Below, piece after piece: positions 5,049 through 5,904 of a stretch of DNA of 5,904 nt. Made by a program: the position numbers and the translations under genes. The DNA is taken from the NCBI GenBank assembly GCA_934476025.1, contig CAKSNI010000076.1, forward strand, positions 1 through 5,904, written 5' to 3'. The notes below the pieces were generated by a model. The model did no database searches and was not told the DNA's origin. It worked only from the letters and a program-made list of their open reading frames with translations. This stretch comes from an uncultured Eubacteriales bacterium. GTDB taxonomy: Bacteria > Bacillota > Clostridia > Oscillospirales > Acutalibacteraceae. Numbering within the stretch: position 1 is the stretch's first letter; every line of letters starts with the position of its first letter.

Positions 5049-5108
5049 GTTCGGGATGAAACCGGAAAATATGCCGGAAGGAGGCAGACGAAATCCTCCC
5101 GCCCGGCC

Positions 5109-5140
5109 GGCAGGAATTTTGAAAAATCCCTGCCTGTTTT
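5109..5140 (+). terminator. Second hairpin with T-run, possible back-up terminator
   Basis: GGCAGGAATTT pairs with AAATCCCTGCC (arms 5109-5119 and 5124-5134, one mismatch), followed by TGTTTT on the plus strand. It would stop plus-strand read-through before the DAHP synthase gene. On the minus strand it lies 18 nt after that gene's stop but has no T-run there. Confidence 0.5.
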
Positions 5141-5152
5141 CGGAAAAGATCG

Positions 5153-5904
5153 TTACAGACGATCGGCGATTTTCAAAATGAGGGTTTCGGTTTTTTCCCA
5201 GCCCAGGCAGGGGTCGGTAATGGACTGACCGAAAACCGATCCGCCGATTTTCTGTGCGCCGTCCACCAGATAGCTTTCGATCATCAGCCCTTTACAGATT
5301 TTCCGGATGGCCTGATTGTGCTGCATGGAATGCAGAACATCGTCGGAAATGCGGGTCTGTTCCTCAAATTTCTTGCCGGAATTGGCGTGATTGGTATCGA
5401 CAATCAAAGCCGGATATTCAAGCCCGGAGGTTTCATAAAGCCGGCTTACCTGCTCCAAATCCTCATAGTGATAATTGGAAACGCTTTTGCCGTCTTTGGT
5501 CTGATAACCGCGCATAATGACATGGGCGAGAGGATTTCCGGTGCTTTCCACCTCCCAGCCGCGGTAAATGAAGGTGTGGGGATGATGAGCGGCCGTAACG
5601 GCATTCATCATGATCTGTAAATCACCGCCGGTGGGATTTTTCATGCCGACCGGAATATCCAGCCCGCTGGCTGTCAGACGGTGCTGTTGATTTTCCACAC
5701 TGCGGGCCCCGACCGCCACATAGGAAAGCAAATCCGAAAGATACCGATGATTATCGGGGTAGAGCATTTCATCGGCACAGGAAAAGCCGTAATCCCGCAG
5801 AGCGGTCATGTGCAGATCCCGGATAGCGACAATGCCGGCCAGCATATCCGGATGACCGTTCGGATCCGGCTGATGCAGCATTCCTTTGTAGCCGTCGCCC
5901 ATGG
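5153..5904 (-). CDS. Class I DAHP synthase (AroF/AroG/AroH family), 3' part, cut by right edge
   Basis: 3-Deoxy-7-phosphoheptulonate synthase condenses phosphoenolpyruvate with erythrose 4-phosphate, the first step of the shikimate pathway, in the cytoplasm. The last 249 residues are visible; the family is about 340-350 long, so roughly the first 95-100 residues, including the Cys metal ligand, lie beyond 5904. Visible family motifs, numbered from the Met at 5902: GYKGML (4-9), GARSVENQQHR (65-75), VGMKNPTGG (85-93), IMRG (129-132), NHANSGK (171-177), MIESYLVDG (207-215), SITDPCLGW (227-235). His172, Glu209 and Asp230 correspond to E. coli AroG ligands His268, Glu302 and Asp326. The Met at 5902 lies inside the fold and is not the start. 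Feedback specificity cannot be judged, as the N-terminal part is missing. The gene is convergent with the EF-G paralogue and shares its terminator. Confidence 0.95.
   Translation of the reverse strand, partial: MGDGYKGMLHQPDPNGHPDMLAGIVAIRDLHMTALRDYGFSCADEMLYPDNHRYLSDLLSYVAVGARSVENQQHRLTASGLDIPVGMKNPTGGDLQIMMNAVTAAHHPHTFIYRGWEVESTGNPLAHVIMRGYQTKDGKSVSNYHYEDLEQVSRLYETSGLEYPALIVDTNHANSGKKFEEQTRISDDVLHSMQHNQAIRKICKGLMIESYLVDGAQKIGGSVFGQSITDPCLGWEKTETLILKIADRL

Noticed and set aside
5073..5099. GGAGG...CCTCC hairpin near 5080-5099, nested in GCCGG/CCGGC
   Set aside because: A short GC stem with a 10-nt loop and no T-run; not enough to call a terminator or regulatory site.

Overview
The window looks like a chromosomal segment of a mid-G+C Bacillota bacterium, most likely class Clostridia and possibly Oscillospiraceae/Ruminococcaceae-like. 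This rests on AT-rich intergenic regions with sigma-A type promoters, strong AAGGAG/AAAGGA ribosome binding sites, a DUF348/3D-type envelope protein, an EF-G paralogue that begins like the clostridial ones, and a class I DAHP synthase of the type common in Clostridia. The taxon is inferred from protein character only. I see no mobile element, CRISPR array, rRNA or tRNA.

Layout from left to right. Positions 1-696 (minus): 5' part of a membrane-anchored DUF348 protein that runs into a 3D domain at the window edge, with a consensus promoter at 780-807. Positions 697-1327 hold no convincing gene; they contain that promoter, possible regulator half-sites, an AT-rich inverted repeat, a strong terminator and a 25-bp-period duplication. 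Positions 1328-1888 (minus): a predicted HD-domain phosphohydrolase with its own promoter. Positions 2042-2635 (minus): a secreted protein of unknown family, with its own terminator and a promoter that looks activator-dependent. Positions 2903-4945 (plus): a divergently transcribed, diverged EF-G paralogue with a structured leader and a possible 8-codon leader peptide whose stop overlaps its start (ATGA). A 19-bp perfect hairpin at 5007-5048 separates it from the convergent 3' part of a DAHP synthase gene (5153-5904, minus), which is cut by the right edge.

Each gene appears to be its own transcription unit: a promoter is visible for each of the four genes whose start lies in the window, and hairpins separate the units. 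The genes do not form one pathway. Two are cell-envelope genes (3D protein, secreted protein), and both have TGTAAT-like half-sites upstream, which hints at a shared OmpR-family regulator. The points most worth a second look are: (i) the EF-G paralogue, whose guanine-specificity motif reads GKLN instead of NKxD and whose switch II has Gln in place of the catalytic His; (ii) its leader; and (iii) the three half-sites at exact 11-bp period upstream of the secreted-protein gene.
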